From CAYMLL01 sp964390645 (GTDB lineage: Bacteria > Planctomycetota > UBA8108), in the NCBI GenBank assembly GCA_964390645.1, contig CAYMLL010000087.1:1-24205 (forward strand): 24,205 nucleotides of DNA, written 5' to 3'. Positions 1-7,789 of this stretch are shown piece by piece. Numbering within the stretch: the stretch's first letter is position 1; every line of letters begins with the position of its first letter. A program made the translations under genes and the position numbers. A model generated the notes under the pieces. That model was not told the origin of the DNA, made no database searches, and was given only the letters and a program-made list of their open reading frames with translations.

Positions 1-343
1 CGACGGCGACCTCGATCTCTGCACCGCCGCCAAAATTTTCGTCAACGAGGAGCGCACGGGCCACTGGATCGAGGTCGTGCTCGCCGGCGATGGCGACAAG
101 ATCAACCGCTCCGCGGTCGGCAGCATCGTGCGGCTTCGTCTCGGCGAGCGAGTGCTCACACGTCACGTCGAGACCGGGACCGGAGAGGGAAACCAGAACG
201 GCCCGCGGCTCCACTTCGGGCTCGGCGCGCACGAGGAGAAGGTGAGCCTCGAGATCGTCTGGCCCGGGAAGAGCGTGCAGCGGCTGGAGGGGCTCGAGGT
301 CGACCGCCTGCATCGTATCGAGCGCGAGACCGCCGCGAGATAG
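1..343 (+). CDS. ASPIC/UnbV domain protein, C-terminal fragment
   Basis: The reading frame is open from base 2 and stops with TAG at 341-343, so this is the 3' end of a gene that starts outside the window. The visible 113 residues resemble the ASPIC/UnbV domain that closes FG-GAP/VCBS-repeat (CRTAC1-like) secreted proteins: an NRSAVGSIVRLR stretch, then GEGNQNGPRLHFGLG, then VSLEIVWPGK with a short tail. In this family the domain follows an integrin-alpha-like beta-propeller. The propeller would lie upstream, and the DGDLDL stretch at the very start fits a calcium-binding loop of its last repeat. Such proteins are normally exported; the molecular role is unknown. The gene converges on the S15-type hydrolase with only 36 bases between their stop codons. 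Confidence 0.85.
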   Translation, partial: DGDLDLCTAAKIFVNEERTGHWIEVVLAGDGDKINRSAVGSIVRLRLGERVLTRHVETGTGEGNQNGPRLHFGLGAHEEKVSLEIVWPGKSVQRLEGLEVDRLHRIERETAAR

Positions 344-379
344 CGAGCGATCGAACACGCCCGGCCCAGCCCGGTCAAT

Positions 380-2272
380 CTAGATCCTGCGACGCTTCAC
401 CGACTTCTCCTCGAAGGCCCGACGGAGCGCCTCGACACCGCCGACAACGGGCAGATCGATGGCCGTCGCTTCGAGGTCGACGGTGAGCTTCGTGCCGGGC
501 TTCGGCCAGAGCGTGAAGTCGCGGTCACTCGAGAAGACCATCAGGGCGATCTGCTGCCCGGCCGGGATGACCTGGTCGTCGGGTTGAAGATCGAAACCGA
601 TCTCGTAGAAGCGGCCCGGCACGAGCGGCTCGCTCCGCGTCAGCGACTCGTGATTCTGAGGGTCCGCCCAGCCACGCGTGATGATGTTGTCGGTCGTCTT
701 GCCGCGAGACTTCCATGGCAACGACACGATCCACACCGAGAGGTTCGCCGCAGGCTTGCTCGAGGCCAGACGAATCCTGATCCTCGCCGTCCCCGACAGA
801 TGCACGGCCTCGCTCAGCTTCGGCGTCGCGTAGAGCAGGCGGTGGTCGGTCCACTCGGCCCTCGCGAGAGTGGGACCGTCGAAGGAGACGTTGTCGACCA
901 GCTTCTCGACGCCCTGCCCGGCAAGCGGCTCGATACCGAGCACCGCCATACCGGTACCGCCCTTGCGGGGGTGCAGAGTGACGGACGCTGCCTGCGGGTG
1001 CGGATAGTCCGCGTAGGGAGTCGGATCGGAGCGCTTGGCGCTCTCGCGTACGATCCAGGAGCGAGGGTCGTTCTCGACGCCGTTCTCGACCCCGTGGAGG
1101 TAACGCGTGAACCAGCGGTTCATGAGCTTCATCGGCGGCCGCCCTCCGTGACCACCCTGATGGAAGAACGCCTGGACCGGAACCCCCTTCGCCTCGAGAG
1201 CCTTGTAGATGCGCACGCTGTGCTCCGGCATGACGTTCCAGTCGTTGAACGCGTGCGCCATCAGCGTGGCGGCCTTCACCGGCCCGAGCTGATTGAGGTA
1301 GTCACGACCCGCCCAGAAATCGTTGTAGTCGCCGGTGACCCGGTCGAATCCCTTCGCCATCTCCTTGTCGCGGACCTCGCAGTCGCAGTAGTCGCGTCTC
1401 CCGAGGTCGCCGCTGTTGATGAAGTCGTAGAGGACGTCGATGTCCTCGCCGATGTACCCACCGGGGTGCCGGACCAGGCCGTTGGAGCGGTAGTAGTGAT
1501 AGTAGGAGGTGTTCGGCGCGATCGGGATGATCGCCTCGAGGCCCTCGACTCCGGTGGTGGCGGCGGCGAGCGGAATGGTGCCGTTGTACGAGGTTCCCGT
1601 CATCCCGACCCTGCCGGTCGACCAGGTCGCCGCAACCCTCTCGTCGCCGTCCGCGGTGGTGTATCCTGCCGCCCGGCCACACAGCCAGTCGATGACCGCC
1701 TTGGGCGCCAGCGACTCGTTCTTGCCACCGACCGTGGGACATCCCTGCGAGAGCCCCGTTCCGGGCGAGCAGGAGTGTACGACCACGTACCCGCGAGGCA
1801 CCCACTCCTTCGCGTGCGAACCCGAGATGATCGGTCGGCGGCTTCGCGGCTTGATCGGTGGAGGATACTGACGCTCCGGCGGCGGCGCGCCCACCTCCTG
1901 CCGCGGGCTCCAGAAATACTCCTTTGCCGTCGAGCCGGTGCCCGCGAAGTAAGGGCTCGACACGTAGACGACCGGCAGCTTCAGGCCTTCGGTCTCGGTC
2001 TGCCCGGGCCGAGCGACGGACACGTGCATGCGATCGAGCTTCTCGTCGCCGTCGGAGTCGAACTCGGTCTCGACCCAGAGATCGTGACGGATCCAGTCAT
2101 CGGGGTTCTTGAAGCCCTCGACGACCTGAGCCTCTCCGTCAGCGAAGACCGGACGCGCCGGCTTCTTCTCCTGAGACAGCGCGAGCCGCGACACGAGAAG
2201 CAGCACGGCGAGACAGCCGCAGAGCCGGAAGACCCGGCCACAAGGACTCTGGAGAGACTCTCGCAAGCTCAT
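380..2272 (-). CDS. Exported S15-family (Xaa-Pro dipeptidyl-peptidase / CocE-like) alpha/beta hydrolase
   Basis: A 630-residue secreted serine hydrolase. An N-terminal signal peptide (about residues 1-34, with an LAVLLLVSRLALS core) is followed by the alpha/beta-hydrolase domain and a C-terminal jelly-roll domain (about 430-615). The probable triad is Ser228 in GTSYNG, Asp344 in AFNDWNV and His375 in HQGGHGG. The spacing of 116 and 31 residues is very close to that in S15 peptidases. The family removes Xaa-Pro dipeptides or hydrolyses acyl esters, so the exact substrate is open. I chose the ATG at 2272 because it leaves a normal signal peptide; an in-frame ATG at 2317 would add 15 residues. 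It lies 181 bases downstream of a DUF1501 gene on the same strand and may be the last gene of that unit. Confidence 0.88.
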   Translation of the reverse strand: MSLRESLQSPCGRVFRLCGCLAVLLLVSRLALSQEKKPARPVFADGEAQVVEGFKNPDDWIRHDLWVETEFDSDGDEKLDRMHVSVARPGQTETEGLKLPVVYVSSPYFAGTGSTAKEYFWSPRQEVGAPPPERQYPPPIKPRSRRPIISGSHAKEWVPRGYVVVHSCSPGTGLSQGCPTVGGKNESLAPKAVIDWLCGRAAGYTTADGDERVAATWSTGRVGMTGTSYNGTIPLAAATTGVEGLEAIIPIAPNTSYYHYYRSNGLVRHPGGYIGEDIDVLYDFINSGDLGRRDYCDCEVRDKEMAKGFDRVTGDYNDFWAGRDYLNQLGPVKAATLMAHAFNDWNVMPEHSVRIYKALEAKGVPVQAFFHQGGHGGRPPMKLMNRWFTRYLHGVENGVENDPRSWIVRESAKRSDPTPYADYPHPQAASVTLHPRKGGTGMAVLGIEPLAGQGVEKLVDNVSFDGPTLARAEWTDHRLLYATPKLSEAVHLSGTARIRIRLASSKPAANLSVWIVSLPWKSRGKTTDNIITRGWADPQNHESLTRSEPLVPGRFYEIGFDLQPDDQVIPAGQQIALMVFSSDRDFTLWPKPGTKLTVDLEATAIDLPVVGGVEALRRAFEEKSVKRRRI

Positions 2273-2423
2273 GTTTTTCACGACGCAACGCGCTCTTCGG
2301 TAGCAGGGGTGGATCATCAGCGTGCGCTTCTGCAGGCGCGGTTTCCAGACGAGAGAGATGCTACGCGGAAAACCGGCGCTGTCCAGAAGCTCGGTCGAGC
2401 CGCCTCGACGATCCCCGGCCCAC

Positions 2424-2452
2424 AGCCCCGCGGGCCCACGGGCCCACGGGCT
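2424..2452 (-). terminator. GC-rich stem-loop just downstream of the DUF1501 stop
   Basis: The segment contains two tandem copies of GGGCCCAC and can fold as GGGCC-CACG-GGCCC, with AGCCC/GGGCT as an outer pair. It begins directly after the stop codon of the DUF1501 gene on the minus strand. There is no run of T residues, so it may be a weak terminator, an mRNA 3'-end stabiliser or a chance GC-rich repeat. If it terminates, the S15 gene would need its own promoter in the 150 bases that follow. Confidence 0.3.
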
Positions 2453-2453
2453 G

Positions 2454-3731
2454 CTAACCGACCAGCTCCGAGATCGGGCGGGCGTGCTGGTCGACGATCG
2501 GCACCGGACGCTTGCCCGCCGCGAGAAACTCCTTGGAGTAATCGATGCCGAGCGTGTGACAAAGGGTCGCGAAGAACTCCGCGGTGCTGACGGGACGGTC
2601 GACGACGGTGCCGCCGGGCTTCTTCGACTTCTCGTCCGTCTTGCCGATCACCTGGCCGGTCTTCAGACCACCACCGGCGAGGAGGGTCGTCCAGGCGCGC
2701 GCGTGGTGGTCCTTTCCGTCGACCGGCGAGCGGCCGAACTCCCCCATCCAGACGATCAGCGTGTCGTCGAGCATGCCACGCTGCTTCAGGTCGAGGATCA
2801 GCGTCGACATGGCGGGATCCATCCACTCGCAGCGCTTGGCGACTCGCTGGCCGGCGCCCTCGTGATCGTCCCAGCCGCGATGAAAGATCTCGACGAACGC
2901 GACCCCTTCCTCCACGAGGCGACGGGCCATCAGGCAGGCCTTGCCGAACTTGTGCTCGCCGTAGCTCTGTCGCAGATACGCCGGCTCGTCGTCGAGGTCG
3001 AACGCCTTCGCCTTCGGCGATCGCATCAACGACACCGCACGCCGGAAGGCAGCCTGCTTGGCGACCACCAGAGGATCGGCCAGTCCGGCGCCGGCAAGGC
3101 GACGCTCGCTGCTGCGCAGCAGCGCCAGGCGACGGTCGAGCTCCGTGCTCTCGACCGAGCTGCTCAGGTTCTCGAGCCCCTTGTTCGGATCGCGCACGGC
3201 CAGCGGGGCGTGCCCCGCTCCGAGGTAGGCCGGCACGGAGCGATAGAGCCGACCGCCGTTGCCCTTGTCGAAGCCGGCATCGATGGTCACGAACGCCGGC
3301 AGCTCGCTGTGCTCCTCGCCGATCTCGTGGGACGCGATGCAACCGATCGCCGGGTGCTCGAATCCGCCGAGACGCTCGTAGCCCGTATGCAGCAGGTACT
3401 TCGCCCGGTAGTGGCCACCCTCGCCCGTGCTCATTCCGCGGATCACCGCGACGTCGTCCATGACCTTGGCCATCTCCGGCAGGCAGTCGCAGACCTGCAG
3501 TCCGGGGACACGGGTCGAGATCGACTTGTACTCGCCGCCGGGCTTCGGATCGAAGGTGTGCGCCTGACTCGGGCCACCGTCCATCCACAGGAGGATGCAG
3601 GACTTCGCCCTGCCGAAGCGAGGGGCGCCCACCGCCAGCGACTCGAACCACGGCACGGAGACGCCGGAGAGCAGGCCGGCCGCGGAGAGCTTCATCAGCT
3701 CACGTCGATCGAGCGTCGTGCGAAAGGTCAA
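2454..3731 (-). CDS. DUF1501 family protein with Tat-type signal
   Basis: A 425-residue protein matching the DUF1501 family, which is related to the alkaline phosphatase/sulfatase superfamily and abundant in Planctomycetota. The N-terminus carries a twin-arginine motif (DRRELMKLSAAG, residues 8-19) and a short hydrophobic stretch, so export in folded form is likely. Family hallmarks are CILLWMDGGPSQAHTFDPKP near residue 45 and the C-terminal LIVWMGEFGRSPV followed by DHHARAW and a glycine-rich GGGLKTGQVIG segment. No enzymatic activity is established for the family. The gene lies 54 bases downstream of a DUF1549/DUF1553 gene, the usual partner, and upstream of the S15-type hydrolase. Confidence 0.93.
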   Translation of the reverse strand: MTFRTTLDRRELMKLSAAGLLSGVSVPWFESLAVGAPRFGRAKSCILLWMDGGPSQAHTFDPKPGGEYKSISTRVPGLQVCDCLPEMAKVMDDVAVIRGMSTGEGGHYRAKYLLHTGYERLGGFEHPAIGCIASHEIGEEHSELPAFVTIDAGFDKGNGGRLYRSVPAYLGAGHAPLAVRDPNKGLENLSSSVESTELDRRLALLRSSERRLAGAGLADPLVVAKQAAFRRAVSLMRSPKAKAFDLDDEPAYLRQSYGEHKFGKACLMARRLVEEGVAFVEIFHRGWDDHEGAGQRVAKRCEWMDPAMSTLILDLKQRGMLDDTLIVWMGEFGRSPVDGKDHHARAWTTLLAGGGLKTGQVIGKTDEKSKKPGGTVVDRPVSTAEFFATLCHTLGIDYSKEFLAAGKRPVPIVDQHARPISELVG

Positions 3732-3785
3732 GCGGTTGCCTCCTGGACGAAGCCTCGGGGCGGGCTCGGCTCTGTCATGGCGAGC

Positions 3786-5462
3786 TCACCGGACAAGCAG
3801 GAACTCGCTGCGGTTGAGCAGCATCCACAGCACGCCCGCGTACGCCGTCTGACGATCCACGCAGGCGTTCACGTACTCCAACGCTTCGCCGGCCTCTTGC
3901 GGGGTCGGACGTCGCGACAGGGTGCTCGCGTAGAGAGTCTCGACGGCCGAGGCCGGCTCGATTCCCTCCTTCACCAGCCTCTGGACCACCGGACCGCCCG
4001 AGCTGACGCGCTCGTGGTTCACGAGAGCCAGGAGCTGGGGGATCCCGTGGGTGAAGCTCGTCGAGTCGTTCTCGTCGGTCTCGAAGAGCCGCTGGAACTC
4101 GGTGTACTCGTCGCCGACCGGCGAGCTCTCGCCGAAGCCCTTCGACTGCTTCGGGTCGTAGGTACGCAGGTCCAGCTTCGGGTCCTGGAGGGCCGACCCG
4201 AGCGAGTCGTAGAGCTGGTCAGCCGACACCAGCTTCACCGGACGACGGCCGAACAGAGCCAGCGCCGCGCGCTGCCGCTGGTCCACGGAGGAGCTCGTAC
4301 GCTGGTAGGCCTTCGTATTGAGCAAGCAACGGAACAGGTGCTTGATGTCGAAGCCCGACTCGATGAGCTCCGCGGTCAGCAGGTCGAGCACCGCCGGATG
4401 GGTAGGCGGGTTCTGCGGCCGCATGTCGTCGATCGGCTCGACGAGCCCACGGCCGAAGTGGGGCGACCTGGTGCGGTTGACGAAGGCGCGAGCATAGTAC
4501 GGATTCTGCGGCGACACCACCCAACTCGAGAAGAGCGGCCGCAGCGGCTGCTTCTCCTTCGCCTCGACCCCCTCACCGCGGATGAGACGCGCCGCCACGA
4601 CGTCGCCGGCATTCTCGAAAGAGCTCCTGGGAATCGTGATCGAGCCGTTGGGTGAAGAGTCGCGGGGGTTGGTCTTCTTGGCGCCCTTGCCGAGCTTCCT
4701 CCCGAAGGACTCCGTGACGCTGTCGAAGTAGCGACCGTTGAACGTCGCCTGCAGGTTGCGGAAGAACGCGGCCGCGCCCCAGAAGTCAGTCTGCTTCCAG
4801 TCGCGATACGGGTCGTCGTGACACTGGGCGCACTGCAGGTCGAGACCGAGAAACAGCGACGAGACGGCGCGCGTCGCTCCGGCCGGCTCCGGGATTCCCG
4901 TGTCGGTGCCCACCAGCGAGAAGAAGAGCCCCTGCGGAGCGGTCTTCAGGTTGCCGTCGACCTGGACGATCGACGCGACGATCTCGTCCCAGGGCTTGCC
5001 CGCGTTGAGCTGCTCGGCGAGCCAGACACCCAGCTTGCGGGTCGCCTCGACCGGCTGATTGCCTCCGTTGCCCTCGGAGGGCAGCTCGGCCGGCGCGATC
5101 CAGTCGCGCCAGACACGTCCGAGCTGCAGGCCGAAGCGCTCACTCGCGAGGAGCTCGTCGGCCAGCCCGGGACGCTTGTCGGCGTCGTCGCTGTCGAGAA
5201 ACGCGGTCGCCTGCTCTGCCGTCGGCACGCAGCCCGTGACGTCCAGGTAGACGCGGCGCAAGAACTCGACATCGTCGGCGATGTCGACGGCGACCAGCTT
5301 CTCCGCTGCGAGCCTCGCGTCGATTTCCGCGTCGACCCGCGCGGCCACAGCGAGCGCGTCGCGCTGCTCGGCGACCGCCGACGAGGCTGGCGCGAGGGCG
5401 GCGAGGGCGACGAGGGCGACGAGGGCGACGACGATGCTGCCTTGCAAGTGACCACGCGACAT
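3786..5462 (-). CDS. DUF1549/DUF1553 (PSD1-type) exported cytochrome-like protein
   Basis: A 558-residue secreted protein. Residues 1-32 form a signal peptide whose hydrophobic core is a VAL/AAL repeat. DUF1549 spans about 40-260 and contains one c-type heme motif, CAQCH, near residue 210, followed by DDPYRDWKQTDFWG. DUF1553 covers about 310-550 and shows NPYYARAFVNR, FGRGLVEPIDDMRPQNPP and the AYQRTSS segment. The family is characteristic of Planctomycetota and relatives and is almost always next to DUF1501; its function is unknown, with redox chemistry inferred from the heme motif. I chose the ATG at 5462 because GAGG lies nine bases upstream and a clean signal peptide follows. In-frame ATGs at 5522 and 5726 would add arginine-rich sequence that looks non-coding. 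First gene of the minus-strand unit. Confidence 0.92.
   Translation of the reverse strand: MSRGHLQGSIVVALVALVALAALAPASSAVAEQRDALAVAARVDAEIDARLAAEKLVAVDIADDVEFLRRVYLDVTGCVPTAEQATAFLDSDDADKRPGLADELLASERFGLQLGRVWRDWIAPAELPSEGNGGNQPVEATRKLGVWLAEQLNAGKPWDEIVASIVQVDGNLKTAPQGLFFSLVGTDTGIPEPAGATRAVSSLFLGLDLQCAQCHDDPYRDWKQTDFWGAAAFFRNLQATFNGRYFDSVTESFGRKLGKGAKKTNPRDSSPNGSITIPRSSFENAGDVVAARLIRGEGVEAKEKQPLRPLFSSWVVSPQNPYYARAFVNRTRSPHFGRGLVEPIDDMRPQNPPTHPAVLDLLTAELIESGFDIKHLFRCLLNTKAYQRTSSSVDQRQRAALALFGRRPVKLVSADQLYDSLGSALQDPKLDLRTYDPKQSKGFGESSPVGDEYTEFQRLFETDENDSTSFTHGIPQLLALVNHERVSSGGPVVQRLVKEGIEPASAVETLYASTLSRRPTPQEAGEALEYVNACVDRQTAYAGVLWMLLNRSEFLLVR
5392..5427 (-). repeat. Four 9-bp tandem copies inside a signal-peptide coding region
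   Basis: On the plus strand the unit reads GCGAGGGCG twice and then ACGAGGGCG twice. On the coding strand the array encodes the repeated tripeptide VAL/AAL, which forms the hydrophobic core of the signal peptide of the DUF1549/DUF1553 protein. Copy-number change would lengthen or shorten the core by three residues without shifting the frame. Confidence 0.85.
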
Positions 5463-5817
5463 GAGGAACAACCTCGCGAGCTTGGGCTCCCGGATCCGGG
5501 CAAGAAGGCGCCCGACGCTCATAGTTGTAAGGAACAGCGTCATCGGTTGCCAGCGACAAAACCGCCAAACCAGGCCGGCGGCAGGAGGCTGCCACCGGGA
5601 CGAGGCTAACCACGGGCGACGACTCGAGGCGCGGGATCGCCACCTCGACGGGGCACTCACGACCGCGAGAGGACGCGCCCCCCCTTGCTCGACCACGGCG
5701 ACGGCCGCGACCGACACGCGCCGCAAGCTGCAACGGTGCGCGACACGGTGTCGAGCCCGGGATCGGTGAGAGACGATGGCGACGGTCCTGCTTCGTGCGA
5801 ACTCTCGCAGCTGCCGC
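5463..5817. other. Intergenic region upstream of the DUF1549/DUF1553-DUF1501-S15 unit
   Basis: A 355-base gap between two minus-strand genes. I see no convincing coding sequence: reading frames here are arginine- and serine-rich shadows. Just downstream of the cyclase stop there is a small hairpin (TGCGA 5796-5800 and TCGCA 5805-5809, four-base loop) without a T run. The 3' half must hold the promoter of the DUF1549/DUF1553 gene if that gene is not read through from the cyclase gene. I could not find a well-spaced -35/-10 pair. Confidence 0.5.
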
Positions 5818-6831
5818 TCAGAAGGCCGCCAGAGGATTGATCGGCGAGCCGGTGCCGCCCTCGACGACCAGCGGCGCGACCGTCAGCAGGAACTCCCAGC
5901 GCCCTAGCTCGGCCGCCTGGTCGCTGATCGCCTCGAGGTCGAGGTTGTCGAGGATCGGACAGCCCATGTAGACGATCACTCCGGCGTGCACCGGAAGCAC
6001 CAGCCCCTCCACACGCGACGGCATCACGTCGAGCGCCAGGTCGCTCCCGACGACGGCGACATCTCGACGACGCAGCCACGGCAAGCACGACGCGTGAAGG
6101 CCCGCCGAGCCCTCCATGGGCTCCCAGGCGCCTTCAGCCGCACGTCGAGCCCACCGGCCGGTGCGGATGATGATCGCGTCCCCACTGCCAACCGTTACTG
6201 CGGCTCGCCTCTCCCACGCGTCGAGATCCTCCGGGTAGATCGCCCGCGAGCCGTCCAGGTAGTCCTTGCCGAGCAGGCGTGGGATATCCATCAACACACC
6301 GCGCGTGAAGAGCCCGCTGCTCAGCGCCGCGATATCGAAGCGCCCGGCGCCGTCCTCGGTGACCTCCGTGTACGGATGGCCACCGAACATCTTGCCCTGG
6401 TAGAAGATGTGGCAGAGCGCGTCGACGTGAGTCTGCGTGAAGCCGTGATAGTCGACCGAGTACTCGTCGTTGGCGCTGGCGAAGCCCTCAGGGGAGCCGA
6501 GCACGGTCATCCTGTGCCGGAACGGCTTCGAGCTGTCGACCGCCTCCTTGATCACTTCGCGAGCCATCGACACGGTGATTCCACGAGTGACCAGCCGGGC
6601 CGCCGCTCGACGCTTCTCGGACGTGATCAGGTTGACCGCGCCGAGCTCGTTGTCCCAGCGGCCCCAGTTCGAGATCGACTCGAAAATGGCCTCGGTGTCC
6701 GCGAGGTCGAGGTCCTTTTTCACCGCAGGGAGGGCGGGAACCCGATCTGCGCTGACACACGACGAGAGCAGCAACACGACGCCGAGGCAGACTCCGAAAC
6801 CGACGATCGGAGCTTTGACGTGAGAACTCAT
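5818..6831 (-). CDS. Cyclase family (kynurenine formamidase-like) putative lipoprotein
   Basis: A 337-residue member of the cyclase family, metal-dependent hydrolases that include bacterial kynurenine formamidase. The metal/active-site signature appears as HGFTQTHVDALCH near residues 130-142, a variant of the usual HxGTHxDxPxH. SGDAIIIRTGRW and the LHASCLPWLRRRDVAVVGSD segment also fit. The N-terminus has a hydrophobic stretch ending in LSSC (cysteine near residue 25), which resembles a lipobox, so the mature protein may be membrane-anchored outside the cytoplasm; many family members are cytoplasmic. The start at 6831 is supported by GGAGG seven bases upstream. It is divergent from the aldolase gene across 132 bases. 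The substrate cannot be read from the sequence. Confidence 0.88.
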   Translation of the reverse strand: MSSHVKAPIVGFGVCLGVVLLLSSCVSADRVPALPAVKKDLDLADTEAIFESISNWGRWDNELGAVNLITSEKRRAAARLVTRGITVSMAREVIKEAVDSSKPFRHRMTVLGSPEGFASANDEYSVDYHGFTQTHVDALCHIFYQGKMFGGHPYTEVTEDGAGRFDIAALSSGLFTRGVLMDIPRLLGKDYLDGSRAIYPEDLDAWERRAAVTVGSGDAIIIRTGRWARRAAEGAWEPMEGSAGLHASCLPWLRRRDVAVVGSDLALDVMPSRVEGLVLPVHAGVIVYMGCPILDNLDLEAISDQAAELGRWEFLLTVAPLVVEGGTGSPINPLAAF

Positions 6832-6858
6832 CCTTGCGCCTCCGGTATCCGTGCGATG

Positions 6859-6887
6859 ATCGTAGCGTCACCGCGTTCCACCCACAA
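6859..6887 (-). promoter_or_regulatory. Candidate sigma-70-type promoter for the cyclase gene
   Basis: On the minus strand TTGTGG (6882-6887) and TACGAT (6859-6864) are separated by exactly 17 bases. They match three and four of six consensus positions. Transcription would start about 20 bases before the ATG, leaving room for the GGAGG ribosome-binding site. Only a motif match in a region that must hold promoters for both divergent genes. Confidence 0.35.
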
Positions 6888-6963
6888 GACGGCACAGAGC
6901 CTCGTCTCGCCTCCGTCGCGGAGCAGGCTCTCGCCCCGGTGTCGTTTCTGGAGTCCCTTGACG

Positions 6964-7767
6964 ATGATCAGCCATATCCGGAAGTTCCGCGATCAGCTCG
7001 CAGCCGGACGCTGCAGCCTGGGCGCCGGCGTCACGTTCTCCGACCCCGCCGTCAGCGAAGCGCTCGCGAACGTCGTCGACTTCCTCTGGATCGACCTCGA
7101 GCACAATCCGATCGATCTCGGCCCGCTGCTCGGTCACCTGATGGCCGCGCGCGCGGGAGGCGCACCGAGCCTCGTCCGCGTTCCGAGCTCGGAGACCTCC
7201 TTCCTGAAGCGCGTGATCGACACGGGCGCGGAGGGGGTCATCTGTCCTCAAGTCCGCTGCGCCGACGAGGTGCGGCGCTTCGTCTCCGCCTGCCGCTACC
7301 CCCCGAAGGGAACGCGAGGGTGGGGGCCGAGACGACCGACGCACTACGGCGAAGAGCCGCTCGACGAATACCTGGCCGACGCGGAGGCACTCTTCGTCTG
7401 CGTCCAGATCGAGCACGTGGACGCGATCCGGGACATCGACGCGATCCTCGCGGTCGACGGCCTCGACTCGATCGTCTTCGGACCGAACGATCTCTCGGGA
7501 TCGATGAACAGGCTCTGCCACTACGAGGATCCGGAAATTGGCGAGATCCTCCGGAACGTCTCGAGAAAGGCGCAGAAGGCGGGCGTCTTCGTCGGCTCCG
7601 GCCTCGACGCCGACGTCGACAGCGCGGTGTGGCTCGCCGAGAAGGGAGTGCAGTGGCTCCAGTGCGGCTGTGACTTCTCGTACATGATGCAGGCCGCGAA
7701 GGACTTGCTCGCCCGCACGCGAGAAGCGCTTACAATGGAGCCGGGTGAGGACACTCGACGAACGTGA
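6964..7767 (+). CDS. HpcH/HpaI family aldolase (2-oxo-acid aldolase type)
   Basis: A 267-residue cytoplasmic TIM-barrel aldolase of the HpcH/HpaI family, which cleaves 4-hydroxy-2-oxo acids to pyruvate (or a related oxo acid) and an aldehyde with a divalent metal. The catalytic and metal residues line up well with the characterised family: His47 in DLEHNPIDL, Arg72 in VRVPSSE, Glu150 in CVQIEH and Asp176 in GPNDLSGS. The WGPRRPTHYG segment is also typical. There is no signal peptide. The ATG at 6964 has GGAG ten bases upstream. The stop is 22 bases before the most likely start of the LamG/DUF1549/DUF1553 gene, which suggests co-transcription. The true substrate is unknown. Confidence 0.92.
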   Translation: MISHIRKFRDQLAAGRCSLGAGVTFSDPAVSEALANVVDFLWIDLEHNPIDLGPLLGHLMAARAGGAPSLVRVPSSETSFLKRVIDTGAEGVICPQVRCADEVRRFVSACRYPPKGTRGWGPRRPTHYGEEPLDEYLADAEALFVCVQIEHVDAIRDIDAILAVDGLDSIVFGPNDLSGSMNRLCHYEDPEIGEILRNVSRKAQKAGVFVGSGLDADVDSAVWLAEKGVQWLQCGCDFSYMMQAAKDLLARTREALTMEPGEDTRRT

Positions 7768-7789
7768 AGCTCGGGACGGCCATGGCGTG

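Noticed and set aside
584..2590. Long plus-strand open frame antisense to the S15-type hydrolase
   Set aside because: Its translation is rich in Arg, Val, Asp and His with no recognisable domain. In high-GC DNA the frame opposite a real gene often stays open, and the minus-strand gene has a full catalytic triad and signal peptide.
2322..4655. 777-codon plus-strand open frame
   Set aside because: It runs antisense through both the DUF1501 and DUF1549/DUF1553 genes and its translation has no motif, so it is a mirror of their codon bias.
5463..5726. Upstream extension of the DUF1549/DUF1553 gene to an ATG at 5726
   Set aside because: The added residues are Arg/Ser/Trp-rich without a signal peptide, while the ATG at 5462 gives a clean signal peptide with GAGG upstream.
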